A stretch of DNA of 64,000 bases, from positions 124,001 to 188,000 of the forward strand of contig NZ_JBQKJT010000001.1 of assembly GCF_052117125.1 (NCBI RefSeq), read 5' to 3'. Below the pieces are notes generated by a model. It made no database searches and had not been told where the DNA came from. It saw only the letters and a list, made by a program, of their open reading frames with translations. Each line of letters starts with the position of its first letter. The first letter of the stretch is position 1. Shown here one piece after another: positions 9,392-17,002 of the stretch. This stretch comes from Avoscillospira_A sp052117125. GTDB lineage: Bacteria > Bacillota > Clostridia > Oscillospirales > Oscillospiraceae. A program made the position numbers and the translations under genes.

Positions 9392-9490
9392 CGGTGGATG
9401 AATCGCCGCATTCGGTATGGGTTTCCCCGGTGCGGTGGATGAACCGTCGTGTTCGGTACGGGTTTCCCCGGTGCGGTGGATGAACCGCCG
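9392..9490 (+). repeat. 41-bp tandem repeat, about 2.4 copies, upstream of capsid gene
   Basis: Units begin at 9392, 9433 and 9474 with CGGTGGATGAA and share GGGTTTCCCCGGTG; the third is truncated by mosaic repeat copy B. The array lies between scaffold and capsid genes in the 5' leader of the capsid cistron. The copies differ at only a few positions, suggesting recent duplication. Confidence 0.85.
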
Positions 9491-9721
9491 CACCCCGCCG
9501 CAGGCGGGAGCGCCGGTCCATGGCTGCTGCCTTGGCAGCAGCCGGGGATTCCGCCATCTGCGGATGGCGGTTTGGGACGACTGGGAATTTCGCCCGCTGC
9601 GGCGGGCGGGTGTTTCGCCCGTTGCGACGGGCGGGTATTTCGCCCCGTGCGCGGGGCGACCGGGGGCGCTGCCCCCTGGACCCCTGCGATTTTTTGAAAA
9701 AAATCGAGTAAAACTTTTTTC
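9484..9721 (-). repeat. Mosaic hairpin repeat, copy B (long form, reverse)
   Basis: Reverse-oriented copy. On the plus strand it runs: CCCGCC/GGCGGG and GGCTGCTGCC/GGCAGCAGCC hairpins, CCGCCATC-TGCG-GATGGCGG, then three 18-nt TGCG-loop hairpins, the G-rich hairpin GGGGGCGCTGCCCCC, and the T-hairpin CGATTTTTTGAAAAAAATCG followed by AGTAAAAC. The T-hairpin end abuts the scaffold stop codon, unlike most copies. Confidence 0.9.
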
Positions 9722-10072
9722 TTAGTCGCTCAGCAACGCTTCCAAAAACGAATCCCGTCCGGCACGCTGGCCGTCGGTCCGTTGGGACCCAATGGTCGTT
9801 TGCCGGTTGCGCTCGTTGTCCTGCTCCGAACGGAGCTGCTCCCGCAGCTGCCGGTTTTCCTGCCGCAGCTGCCGTTCCCGGTGGCCCCGGTAGGCGGACA
9901 CCAGACTTTTCCCGCCCTGGACCTCCGTCCAGACCTCCGGCGCAATGTCCGTGGCCTTTACGCCGGGAAACTCGTTGACAAACTCCCGCACGTCCCGCCG
10001 CATCCGCTCCTGTTGTTCCGCGTCGGCGGCCGGTACCATCTCCGGCCCCTGGTTCTGGATGACTTCTTCCAT
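9722..10072 (-). CDS. Capsid scaffolding-like protein
   Basis: 116 residues, highly charged and helical, with a strong coiled coil (RQLRQENRQLREQLRSEQD, residues about 67-87) and a short C-terminal hydrophobic/acidic tail (SFLEALLSD). Its position between large terminase and capsid, its size and its helical character fit an internal scaffold. The start at 10072 has AGGAGG 8 bases upstream; the frame extends further 5' but overlaps terL without an SD. Function is inferred from context. Confidence 0.6.
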   Translation of the reverse strand: MEEVIQNQGPEMVPAADAEQQERMRRDVREFVNEFPGVKATDIAPEVWTEVQGGKSLVSAYRGHRERQLRQENRQLREQLRSEQDNERNRQTTIGSQRTDGQRAGRDSFLEALLSD

Positions 10073-10085
10073 GCCAACTTCCTCC

Positions 10086-11447
10086 TTAATAATATAAGTA
10101 GCGCAGGTCCGGCGCGCCGCCGTGCATGACCTCGTCATAGTCCGGCGGCGCATCCTCGTCCACCGGTTCCGGCGGCTTCTCCGGCAGCAGCGCCCGACTG
10201 GCGGCAAAATACCGCAGCGCGTCGGGCCGGTGGGTGATGTGGTGGGGCTCCGTGGCCGCGTCGGAGGGGTTCCGTTCATCGGCCTGCAACGCCTCCAAAT
10301 CCTCAATCAGCCCCCGGCAGTCCCGGAAAATCACCAGCCCCGGCTTTCCGTCGCCCCGGACCCGCAGCAGTTCCTTCAGGGCCAGCCAACCGGGGACCCG
10401 GCTGTTACCCGCCCGGACCAGCGGCAGGCCGCTCTCGGTGAAAATCTCCGCCATGGTCCGGCCCGTGTCCTTCTGGGTGGACCACAGATCCGGCGGGGCC
10501 AACGTCGCTTCGATGCACTCCCCGTCCGGGGTGGATGCCAACGCCAATTCCGCCGCCCGGGAGACAATCAGGCCGCTTTGGGCCACTTCCCGGTAGACAT
10601 AAAACCGTCCCTGGAAGTCCACCGCCACCCACACGCAGGCGAAGCAGTCCAAACCGTAATCGAACGCCCGGTATTTTCGCCACTCCGGCGGGATGGCAAA
10701 GGGGGCCACTGTGTGCAGTCCCCGGGTGAACTCGGAAAAATACTGCCCCGACAGGGCGTTCCAATCGCCGTCCCGATGGGCTTTGCGCACCGATTCCGGC
10801 AGATTGTCCAGCATGGCGGCATACCCCGGCGAGGATTTCAACAGGTCGGCGTTATCGGTGAATCGGGCCGGAATAAAGATGTAATCATCGGGGTTTTCCC
10901 CCGGTCGGAATCGCCCGTCGATGAACAGCCGTTTCACCCACTGATGGCCCACGCCGCCGGGGTTGCACGTCAGATAGAACCGTTTGGGAATGTCGTTGAC
11001 GCCCCGGAGACAGCCGCCCATGCCGCGAAATTCGCTTTCGGTGAACTGCGTCGCCTCGTCCATGAAAATCCAGTCAAACTCTTGCCCCTGATATTCGCCC
11101 TCTACGGTGGCCCGGTCGTTGGGCAGATGGCCGAATTTGATGGACGAGCCGTTTTGAAACAGCACCATATTACTGCTGCCGTTGTACCGTCCCACCTCCG
11201 CCGGAATCAATTTGACCAGCGGTGTGATAAGACTGTTTTCCATATCCCGGTACGTCCGCCGGATGATGAGGATGCGGATACCCGGCCACCGCAGCGCACC
11301 GCCTACGGCTTTCGTCCGGACCGCCCAGGACTTTCCGCCCCCTCTGGCCCCACCGTAACAGGTGTACAGCTTCCGGCTTGCAAAAAAACGCCGCTGCGGC
11401 TCCGAATTGGGCCGCCCCAAATCCACCTGGACCGGCTGCTGCGGCAT
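10086..11447 (-). CDS. terL: Terminase large subunit
   Basis: 453 residues. The ATPase domain is N-terminal, with Walker A GGARGGGKSW (about residues 33-42) and Walker B/catalytic Glu in FDWIFMDEATQ, plus a coupling motif LTCNPGG. The C-terminal RNase H-like nuclease begins near RAFDYGLDCFACVWVA, giving the first catalytic Asp. It cuts concatemeric DNA and drives packaging through the portal. ATG 11447 was chosen because AGGAGGTGAT lies just upstream; the longer frame runs into mosaic repeat copy C. Confidence 0.92.
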   Translation of the reverse strand: MPQQPVQVDLGRPNSEPQRRFFASRKLYTCYGGARGGGKSWAVRTKAVGGALRWPGIRILIIRRTYRDMENSLITPLVKLIPAEVGRYNGSSNMVLFQNGSSIKFGHLPNDRATVEGEYQGQEFDWIFMDEATQFTESEFRGMGGCLRGVNDIPKRFYLTCNPGGVGHQWVKRLFIDGRFRPGENPDDYIFIPARFTDNADLLKSSPGYAAMLDNLPESVRKAHRDGDWNALSGQYFSEFTRGLHTVAPFAIPPEWRKYRAFDYGLDCFACVWVAVDFQGRFYVYREVAQSGLIVSRAAELALASTPDGECIEATLAPPDLWSTQKDTGRTMAEIFTESGLPLVRAGNSRVPGWLALKELLRVRGDGKPGLVIFRDCRGLIEDLEALQADERNPSDAATEPHHITHRPDALRYFAASRALLPEKPPEPVDEDAPPDYDEVMHGGAPDLRYLYY

Positions 11448-11462
11448 CGTATCACCTCCTTG

Positions 11463-11575
11463 GGGGATTTCGCCCCGTGCGTGGGGATTTCGCTGGCTGC
11501 GGCCAGCGACCGGGGCTTTGCCCCTGGACCCCACAATTTTTTTGAAAAAAAATTGAGTAAAAACTTTTAATTTTT
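11463..11575 (-). repeat. Mosaic hairpin repeat, copy C
   Basis: Reverse orientation: a degraded CGCCCCGTGCGTGGGG unit, CGCTGGC-TGCG-GCCAGCG, G-rich hairpin CGGGGCTTTGCCCC, then T-hairpin with CAATTTTTTTGAAAAAAAATTG and AGTAAAAACTTTT. It lies between terS and terL in the left prophage. Confidence 0.88.
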
Positions 11576-11650
11576 GGGGTTTTTATGAGTTTGGTTTGGT
11601 GCAATGCCTCAGAATGGATTCAGCGCAGCCCTCGACCCCCTCTTTTACCC

Positions 11651-11765
11651 GGCCATGGATTCCGTGGGAATCCATGGCCAGAATAAAGTTTTACTCGATT
11701 TTTTTCAAAAAATCGCAGGGGTCCGGGGACGGCGTCCCCGGTGGGGTGTGGGGCAGCGCCCCACA
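11651..11765 (+). repeat. Mosaic hairpin repeat, copy D with GGCCATGG hairpin
   Basis: Begins with a perfect 13-bp stem GGCCATGGATTCC/GGAATCCATGGCC (11651-11679), then GTTTTACTCGATTTTTTTCAAAAAATCG, a CCGGGGAC/GTCCCCGG hairpin and GTGTGGGGCAGCGCCCCACA. It abuts the terS stop. Between copies C and D lies a partial long arm (TTTGGTTTGGTGCAATGCC). Confidence 0.88.
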
Positions 11766-11775
11766 AAAACCCCCC

Positions 11776-12168
11776 TTACCCGAACGCGTCATCGGCGCCG
11801 GGCGTAGGGCCGAACACCACCTGCACCACCGGCGCGGCGGCGGCGGTTTCCCGCTTGTCGGTGTAGGATTGTCCATCCCATAACTGTTGTTTGATGAGGA
11901 AAACGGACTTGGAACCGTTGGTACCGGACCAGGCCGGGGACGTTTCCAGATGGGCCCGCAAACGGGTGGCCGCCTGCCGCAGCACCGGCCCACAGCCCCC
12001 CGCTTCCCCGGCCAGGGTGGTGGCCGTTTCCATGTCCATCCCGATGCAGGCCAGCAAATCACTGGGCCCGCCCCGTTTGGCCGGGTCCGCCTCCAACGAC
12101 GCGAAATAGTCGTCAATCTTTTGGGCCAGTTCTGTGGCTTTCCATCGGGTCTTTCCTTTGGCCGCCAT
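11776..12168 (-). CDS. terS: Terminase small subunit
   Basis: 130 residues. The N-terminus is basic and helical (KTRWKATELAQKIDDYFASL), consistent with a DNA-binding domain; the middle has a Gly/Cys-rich loop (GEAGGCGPVLRQA), followed by a helical oligomerisation region and a flexible C-terminal tail. It recognises the packaging site and regulates terL, the next gene downstream. The start at 12168 follows AGGAGGTGAGCGC. A longer frame upstream crosses the promoter region and is rejected. Confidence 0.75.
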   Translation of the reverse strand: MAAKGKTRWKATELAQKIDDYFASLEADPAKRGGPSDLLACIGMDMETATTLAGEAGGCGPVLRQAATRLRAHLETSPAWSGTNGSKSVFLIKQQLWDGQSYTDKRETAAAAPVVQVVFGPTPGADDAFG

Positions 12169-12204
12169 GCGCTCACCTCCTTTCGCACCGGCCGGTGTGA
12201 TGGT

Positions 12205-12213
12205 AGTATAGCA
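12205..12213 (-). promoter_or_regulatory. Candidate promoter for the left prophage late operon
   Basis: On the minus strand an extended -10 (TGCTATACT) lies 37 bases before the terS start, with no good -35 at normal spacing. Upstream lie two palindromes, so the promoter may be repressor-controlled. Confidence 0.4.
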
Positions 12214-12227
12214 TATGATTTTCAACG

Positions 12228-12333
12228 TTTTCGCGAAAAAGTTTACAAATGTTAACATCAGAGCAGAAAAAAACGCCCTACTATCAAGGGGTTTCGCCCT
12301 TGATGTCAAGACGTAAAAAGTTTACAATTGTAA
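12228..12333. promoter_or_regulatory. Palindromic operator-like sites upstream of terS
   Basis: A perfect 12-nt palindrome TTTTCGCGAAAA at 12228-12239, the near-palindrome GTTTACAAATGTTAAC at 12241-12256, and a perfect TTACAATTGTAA at 12322-12333. The 13-mer AAAAAGTTTACAA occurs twice (12236-12248 and 12315-12327). Between them is an 8-bp hairpin ATCAAGGG/CCCTTGAT. Likely binding sites for a regulator not encoded in the window. Confidence 0.5.
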
Positions 12334-12399
12334 GATTTTTTCCATGGGTTCCGCCATCTGTGACGGTCTGCGGTCAACCCGTACCGCCCTATGTACCAA

Positions 12400-12690
12400 C
12401 CTCCGGCGGGGCTGAGGGGCCTTTGGCCCTCTCACCGCAACAATGCGAAGCATGGATTGAGCGCGCTGCCGCACCCATTCAGAGCCACCGCACCAAACCA
12501 CTAAAAAATAAAGCTCCCCCAAACTTTAAAAGTTTTACTCGATTTTTTTCAAAAAATCGCAGGGGTCCAGGGGGCAGCGCCCCCGGTCGCGCCGCGCACG
12601 GCGCGAAACACCCGCCCGTCGCAACGGGCGAAATCCCCGCTGGCCGCAACCGGCGAAATCCCCGCTGGCCGCTTTCTGCTGCCCCTATGT
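12400..12690 (+). repeat. Mosaic hairpin repeat, copy E with long arm
   Basis: Long arm (CCGGCGGGGCTGAGGGGCC..., CAACAATGCGAAGCATGG, GCACCGCACCAAACC class) at 12400-12510, AT-rich joint, T-hairpin, GGGGGCAGCGCCCCC, then CGCGCCG-CGCA-CGGCGCG and CGCCCGT-CGCA-ACGGGCG, followed by a degenerate unit with one mismatch and a truncated half unit. Abuts the HAD phosphatase stop. Confidence 0.9.
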
Positions 12691-12691
12691 A

Positions 12692-13339
12692 TTATAATCC
12701 CAGAATCACCGGTACCAGATCGGCCACGGTGTCCGCGATGGCGACGGCCCCGGCGTCCAGCAGCTCTTCCCGGCTGCCGTAGCCGTAGAGGGCGCCCACG
12801 GTGGGAATCCCATGGGCCCTGGCGCCCAGAACGTCGTGCTTCCGGTCGCCCACCATCAGCGCCTTCCCCACCGGGCGGCCCAGCTTTTCCATGGCGTAGG
12901 CGATGACGTCGGCCTTGTTGGTGCGGCTTTCGTCCATGGTGCTGCCGGCCACCACCGTAAAGAACTTCCGCAGGTCGAACCGTTCCAGCACCCGCTCCGC
13001 GAACACCTCCGGCTTGCTGGTGGCTACGATCAGCGTCGCGCCTGCGTCTTTGAGGGCCTGCAAGGCATCGGGGATGCCCGGATAGAGTTCATTTTCGAGA
13101 ATGCCCCGGTCCTGGAAGTAGACGCGGAATTCATCGGTCATGGCCCGGGCCTCGGCCTCGTCCACGCCGTAGACGGCCCGGAACTGTTCCAGCAGCGGGG
13201 GGCCGATGTAGGAATACAGTTCGGAACGGGGCGGCACCTCCCGGCCTGTCTGCCGGAGGGCGTAGGCGACGGAATTGGTGATGCCCTCGCCGGGGTCGGT
13301 CAATGTGCCGTCCAGATCAAAAAAAATCGTGTCAAACAT
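12692..13339 (-). CDS. HAD-superfamily phosphatase (phosphoglycolate phosphatase/PpaX-like)
   Basis: 215 residues. The N-terminal catalytic motif is FDLDGTLTD (Asp nucleophile at residue 8); a helical cap of class C1 follows at about 15-80; motif II is IVATSKPE, the motif III Lys is in RTNKADVIAYA, and motif IV is MVGDRKHD. Such proteins hydrolyse small phosphates such as phosphoglycolate, pyrophosphate or nucleotides; the substrate cannot be told here. It follows the AI-2E-type permease with only 4 bases between them, so the two form an operon. Confidence 0.85.
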   Translation of the reverse strand: MFDTIFFDLDGTLTDPGEGITNSVAYALRQTGREVPPRSELYSYIGPPLLEQFRAVYGVDEAEARAMTDEFRVYFQDRGILENELYPGIPDALQALKDAGATLIVATSKPEVFAERVLERFDLRKFFTVVAGSTMDESRTNKADVIAYAMEKLGRPVGKALMVGDRKHDVLGARAHGIPTVGALYGYGSREELLDAGAVAIADTVADLVPVILGL

Positions 13340-13343
13340 GGTA

Positions 13344-14474
13344 TCAAGTCTCCGTTTCTTCTTTGGGGGGCTGCTGGCCGTCCAGCCAGTCCAGTACCAG
13401 GGTGTAAAGGACCGAGGAAATGGGCACCCCCAGCAGTACGCCCATCATACCGCCCATATTGCCGCCGACGATGACGGCCACCAGGACGATGAGGCCCGGC
13501 AGACCCACGGACCGGCCCACCACCTTGGGATAGATGACGTTTCCCTCGATGAGCTGGAGCGTCAGGACAAAGACCAGGAACAGCAGCGCCTGGATGGGGC
13601 TTTCAATGAGGATCAGCAGACAGCCGATGACCTCGCCGATGATGGGACCGATGACAGGCACCAGCGCCGTCACGGCGATGAGGATGGAAATGATGGTGGC
13701 GTTGGGGAACTGGAAAATCTTCATGCCCAAAAAGCAGAGGAACCCCAGAATGGCGGCTTCGGTCAACTGGCCGGTGATAAAGTTGGAAAAGGAATTGTTG
13801 GCCACCTTGCAGATGTGGCGGATTTTCCGTGAAACCTTCGGGGGGAAAATGGCGTCGGAGAGCCGGGTCGCCAGTTGGCCCACCCGCTCCTTGCGGGCCA
13901 GGATATAGATGGACAGGCAGAAGCTGATGACCAGATTGGTGACGCTGCGAATGACGGAGGTGGTGACGCCTGCGGCGGTTTCCACCAGATTGTCGCCGGG
14001 GGTCAGTAGTTCCTTGAGCTTTTCAAAGATCATCTCCCAGTCCAGTTGGATGTTGAAGAGCTGCCGTCCGTTGCGGTCGATGGCGTGCAGCAGGTTCTGG
14101 GCCGAATCGAGGTACAGCTCCAGGTTTTGAATCAGGCTGAGGATGGTTTTCTGCAATCCCGGCAGGACCACCCAAACCAGCAGCACCACGGCCCCCAGCA
14201 TCAGAACGATGGTGGCGCCGAGACTGACCGGCCGCAGCAGCCGCCGGACGGCGGCATGGGGACTGCGGCCCAAAAACGCGAAGACGCGCCGTTCCAGCAC
14301 CCGCAGCAGCACGTTTAAGACGAACGCAATGCAGAATCCCGCGACCACCGGCGAAAAAATACCGTAGATTTTCCAGAAAGCCCGCCAGGCCAGGGCGAAA
14401 TTCTGCGCCAGCGTGAAGAGCAGAACACCGAAGGCGATCAACACCAGTATGGCCTTGAACCGCTGTTTATCCAT
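13344..14474 (-). CDS. AI-2E family transporter (PF01594), first copy
   Basis: 376 residues with about eight membrane segments and the family's C-terminal signature region (LQLIEGNVIYPKVVGRSVGLPG and GVLLGVPISSVLYTLVLDW). The family covers putative exporters such as TqsA and Na+/H+ antiporter-like members; the substrate is unknown. The start at 14474 follows GGGAGGGG; an in-frame upstream extension lacks support. It is divergent from a second, related gene at 14869-16047 and shares its operon with the HAD phosphatase. Confidence 0.85.
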   Translation of the reverse strand: MDKQRFKAILVLIAFGVLLFTLAQNFALAWRAFWKIYGIFSPVVAGFCIAFVLNVLLRVLERRVFAFLGRSPHAAVRRLLRPVSLGATIVLMLGAVVLLVWVVLPGLQKTILSLIQNLELYLDSAQNLLHAIDRNGRQLFNIQLDWEMIFEKLKELLTPGDNLVETAAGVTTSVIRSVTNLVISFCLSIYILARKERVGQLATRLSDAIFPPKVSRKIRHICKVANNSFSNFITGQLTEAAILGFLCFLGMKIFQFPNATIISILIAVTALVPVIGPIIGEVIGCLLILIESPIQALLFLVFVLTLQLIEGNVIYPKVVGRSVGLPGLIVLVAVIVGGNMGGMMGVLLGVPISSVLYTLVLDWLDGQQPPKEETET

Positions 14475-14562
14475 GGACAACCCCTCCCGGCGCATAGAGA
14501 TTATAGTATAGTATATCCACAATTTTGTCCACCGTCAACGCGGCCGCCGTAAAGAAATCGTG

Positions 14563-14775
14563 AAGCCGCCGGGGGGCGTTTCGCCCGTTGCGACGGGCGA
14601 CCGGGGCTTTGCCCCTGGACCCCACGATTTTTTGAAAAAAATCGAGTAAAACTTTTTAATTTTGAAGGTTTTTGTTTATGTGGTTTGGTGCGTCGGGCTG
14701 GAAGAACGTGCAGTAAGGTTCTCAACCCATGCTTTGCACGGTTGCGGTGAGCGGGTCAAAGGCCCCGCAGCCCCA
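14563..14775 (-). repeat. Mosaic hairpin repeat, copy F
   Basis: Reverse orientation: CGCCCGT-TGCG-ACGGGCG, G-rich hairpin CGGGGCTTTGCCCC, T-hairpin CGATTTTTTGAAAAAAATCG, then a diverged long arm with TGGTTTGGTGCG and GGGTCAAAGGCCCCGCAGCCCC. It lies between the two divergent AI-2E-type genes. Confidence 0.85.
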
Positions 14776-14830
14776 TTTCGTCCGTCCTGTCCCAAAATTT
14801 TTACATTTTTCACACAACACCATAAAACTA

Positions 14831-14839
14831 TGGTATACT
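14831..14839 (+). promoter_or_regulatory. Extended -10 promoter of the second AI-2E-type gene
   Basis: TGGTATACT gives a TGn extended -10 about 30 bases before the ATG; the -35 region is weak and AT-rich (TTTTACATTTTTCACAC upstream). Confidence 0.5.
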
Positions 14840-14868
14840 AGTAAAACTACACACAAAGGAGCTACGCC

Positions 14869-16047
14869 ATGTTCTTTCACGACAAGCGCAAGCGGGACCT
14901 GTTGGGCAAATGGCTCATCGGTGTTGTCGCCGTCTGTATTCTGTTCTATCTTGCCATGGGGAACCTGAACATTCTGGGAAAAAGCGTCCTGTGGGTCGTG
15001 AACCTGCTGTTGCCGTTGGTGCTGGGCGCGTTTTTTGCTCTGGTGTTCAATGTGCCCATGGGGTTCATCGAACGCCATCTGTTCCCCCACACCAAACGGG
15101 AACGCTTGCAGCGGCTGCGGCGGCCCCTGGCCATTCTGCTGTCGATTCTGCTGGTGTTTGGCATTTTTATCGGTGTGGCGTTTCTGGTCATTCCCCAGCT
15201 GGCCGGGGCCATCAAACTGCTGTCCTCCCAGGTATTGGAGAGCATCGACCATCTTTCCCAGCTGGAAACGGAAGCCTTTTGGGCGTCCATTCCCTTTGGC
15301 GACACCATTTCCCGCATTGAGATTGATTGGGTCGCCATGCAGAGTAAACTGGAGGCCTGGGCCTTGAACACCGGTTCCAACCTGATGGACGGCGCCCTCA
15401 ATGCCGCCGGGTCCGTTGCCGGTACCACCGTGGATACGTTCATCGGTCTGGTCTTTGCCATCTATATTCTCGCCAATAAAGAGACCCTCAAACGCCAGGG
15501 CAGCCGTCTCATTCACGCCTGGATTCCCCAGCGTGCCGGCAATGGACTGCTTCATGTGGCCACTGTGTGCAGCCGGATTTTCCGGTCCTTTGTGGCCGGA
15601 CAGGTGACGGAAGCGTTTATTCTCGGCTCCCTCTGTTTTATTGGTATGCTCCTGCTGGGCCTGCCCTACGCCGCCATGATCGGCGCGTTGGTGGGCGTAT
15701 CGGCGCTGATTCCCATTGTGGGCGCGTTTGTCGGCATGTTTGTGGGCATTTTTATGATTCTCACCGTCAGCCCCCTCAAGGCCCTGATCTTCGCCGTCTT
15801 CCTCCTGGTGCTCCAGCAGGTGGAGGGCAATCTGATTTATCCCAAGGTCGTCGGCTCCAAAATGAACCTGCCGGGCCTGTGGGTCCTGGCCGCCATCACC
15901 ATCGGCGGCGAACTGGCCGGCCCCATCGGTATGCTTTTGGGCGTCCCCGCCTTTTCGGCCCTGTACACCCTCCTGAAAGAAGCCACCGCCGCCCGGGAAA
16001 CCGCCCTGGCCGCCAAAGAGGAGGACACCCCGGAGGGAACTGCCTAA
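14869..16047 (+). CDS. AI-2E family transporter, second copy
   Basis: 392 residues with the same architecture as the divergent neighbour: hydrophobic segments through residues 15-90, a periplasm-facing central region, and C-terminal signature VEGNLIYPKVVGSKMNLPG plus GMLLGVPAFSALYTLL. SD AAAGGAG 8 bases before the ATG. Two paralogues placed head to head suggests an old duplication by inversion. Ends with an acidic cytoplasmic tail. Substrate unknown. Confidence 0.87.
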   Translation: MFFHDKRKRDLLGKWLIGVVAVCILFYLAMGNLNILGKSVLWVVNLLLPLVLGAFFALVFNVPMGFIERHLFPHTKRERLQRLRRPLAILLSILLVFGIFIGVAFLVIPQLAGAIKLLSSQVLESIDHLSQLETEAFWASIPFGDTISRIEIDWVAMQSKLEAWALNTGSNLMDGALNAAGSVAGTTVDTFIGLVFAIYILANKETLKRQGSRLIHAWIPQRAGNGLLHVATVCSRIFRSFVAGQVTEAFILGSLCFIGMLLLGLPYAAMIGALVGVSALIPIVGAFVGMFVGIFMILTVSPLKALIFAVFLLVLQQVEGNLIYPKVVGSKMNLPGLWVLAAITIGGELAGPIGMLLGVPAFSALYTLLKEATAARETALAAKEEDTPEGTA

Positions 16048-16051
16048 GGAG

Positions 16052-16475
16052 ATTTCGCTGGCTGCGGCCAGCGGGTGTTTCGCCCGTTGCGACGGGCGGG
16101 GGTTTCGCGCCGTGCGCGGCGCGACCGGGGGCGCTGCCCCCTGGACCCCTGCGATTTGGGTTGCCCGCCGCCCGTTGGCAAGTGTGGTCGGCGAGGAATT
16201 TTGTGTCAGGGCAAGGTGTGGCTTTGCAGCCATACTGGATGTATGGCAAAAAGCCGCACCGCCGCCATGGCGCAAAAGGCCCGGCGAGCACCGCAGACAC
16301 ACGGGTGGTGGGCAGCCCTCACAAGAAAAAAATCGAGTAAAACTTTTAAATGTTGGGATTTTGAGTTATCTTAGTGGTTTGGTGCGCTGCCACTGAATCC
16401 GTGCGGCAGCGCCCTCAATCCATGCTTCGCATTGTTGAGAGGGCCAAAGGCCCCTCAGCCCCGCCGGAAGCGATT
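16052..16475 (-). repeat. Mosaic hairpin repeat, copy G with nested 169-bp module and long arm
   Basis: Directly after the permease stop: CGCTGGC-TGCG-GCCAGCG, CGCCCGT-TGCG-ACGGGCG, CGCGCCG-TGCG-CGGCGCG, then GGGGGCGCTGCCCCC. The T-hairpin is split: GCGATT, then a 169-bp insert at about 16157-16325, then AAAAAAATCGAGTAAAAC. The long arm follows to about 16475 with GCTTCGCATTGTTG and GGCCAAAGGCC. Confidence 0.9.
16157..16325 (-). repeat. Nested 169-bp module with inverted ends (copy 1)
   Basis: Begins with GGGTTGCCCGCC and ends with GGTGGGCAGCCC, a 12-bp imperfect inverted repeat. It contains a GCCATAC/GTATGGC hairpin and no credible gene. The same module, also 169 bp and inserted at the same point of the T-hairpin, occurs at 31698-31866. 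MITE-like in form. Confidence 0.8.
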
Positions 16476-16504
16476 CTCCATTGCTATTTCTTCCAGAAAC
16501 ATCT

Positions 16505-16544
16505 ACAGGGGATGGTATCCAGTTAGGATACCATCCCCTGTTTT
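16505..16544 (-). terminator. Strong terminator after abrB (possibly bidirectional)
   Basis: Perfect 16-bp stem ACAGGGGATGGTATCC / GGATACCATCCCCTGT with loop AGTTA, and TTTT on the plus-strand side. It lies 31 bases 3' of the abrB stop. Confidence 0.7.
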
Positions 16545-16575
16545 GCGCTAAAAGAGGGCCGTGTCCCTCAGTCCG

Positions 16576-16818
16576 TCAAATCTTCTTGAGTTCTTTCAGG
16601 CAGCTGGCGCAGACATTCTTGCCCTTGTAGTTGGTGATGCCTCTGGCGTCGTTGCAGAAAATGCAGGAAGGCTCGTACTTGCGCAGTACGATGGCCGAGC
16701 CGTCCACATAGATCTCCAGCGAGTCCTTCTCTGCGATGTCCAGGGTACGACGCAGCTCGATGGGCAGCACAATCCGGCCAAGCTCATCGACCTTTCTGAC
16801 GATTCCGGTAGATTTCAT
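16576..16818 (-). CDS. AbrB/SpoVT-family transition-state regulator
   Basis: 80 residues. The N-terminal 50 residues form the SpoVT-AbrB swapped-hairpin DNA-binding domain (GIVRKVDELGRIVLPIEL, RRTLDIAEKDSLEIYVDG). The C-terminus carries two Cys pairs (CIFCND and CASCLKEL) that likely bind zinc, as in many clostridial AbrB proteins. It would control growth-phase genes. The ATG at 16818 follows GGAAAAG; the longer frame upstream lies over the promoter. The following spmA-spmB pair is divergent. Confidence 0.9.
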   Translation of the reverse strand: MKSTGIVRKVDELGRIVLPIELRRTLDIAEKDSLEIYVDGSAIVLRKYEPSCIFCNDARGITNYKGKNVCASCLKELKKI

Positions 16819-16864
16819 GTTCTTTTCCTCCACGGGGTAAATATATGTCCATCGGGACGTCTCT

Positions 16865-16893
16865 ATTGTACAACGGCTTCCTATATTTGTCAA
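16865..16893 (-). promoter_or_regulatory. Sigma-A promoter of abrB
   Basis: On the minus strand TTGACA, a 17-base spacer, then TACAAT; the -10 lies 47 bases upstream of the start codon. A textbook promoter. Confidence 0.8.
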
Positions 16894-17002
16894 TGCGACA
16901 AAATCTCATATTTTTCTAAAAATAACAAAATTTTTTCTTAAGATTGTCATAAGACTTTTTTATTGCGCATAGGGTATTTCATGAGAAATGGAGGGGTTCT
17001 CC

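Larger units (their letters stand above)
1..12168 (-). mobile_element. Left prophage: podovirus-like late structural operon (partial)
   Basis: A run of minus-strand phage genes in the order terS, terL, scaffold, capsid, small membrane protein, portal, tail fibre, holin, amidase, stabilisation protein, connector, virion protein. Several neighbours overlap by about 4 bases (holin/amidase, small membrane protein/portal), typical of a translated operon. No integrase or attachment site is visible on the right side next to terS; the element continues off the left edge. Four copies of the host's mosaic intergenic repeat interrupt it, which suggests long residence or domestication (inference). No tail tube, sheath or tape-measure gene is seen, consistent with a short-tailed virion. 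Confidence 0.85.

Noticed and set aside
8000..9442. 480-residue plus-strand ORF across the capsid gene and copy A
   Set aside because: Antisense shadow plus repeat sequence; no homology-like features.
10122..11570. 482-residue plus-strand ORF across terL
   Set aside because: Shadow of terL, which carries Walker A and B motifs.
1..12168. Gene transfer agent
   Set aside because: Considered because of intact structural genes with host repeats, but no GTA-type regulation or known GTA gene order is visible; data insufficient.
14722..16302. 526-residue minus-strand ORF over the second AI-2E permease
   Set aside because: Shadow of the permease and repeat G; His/Gln-rich with no motif.
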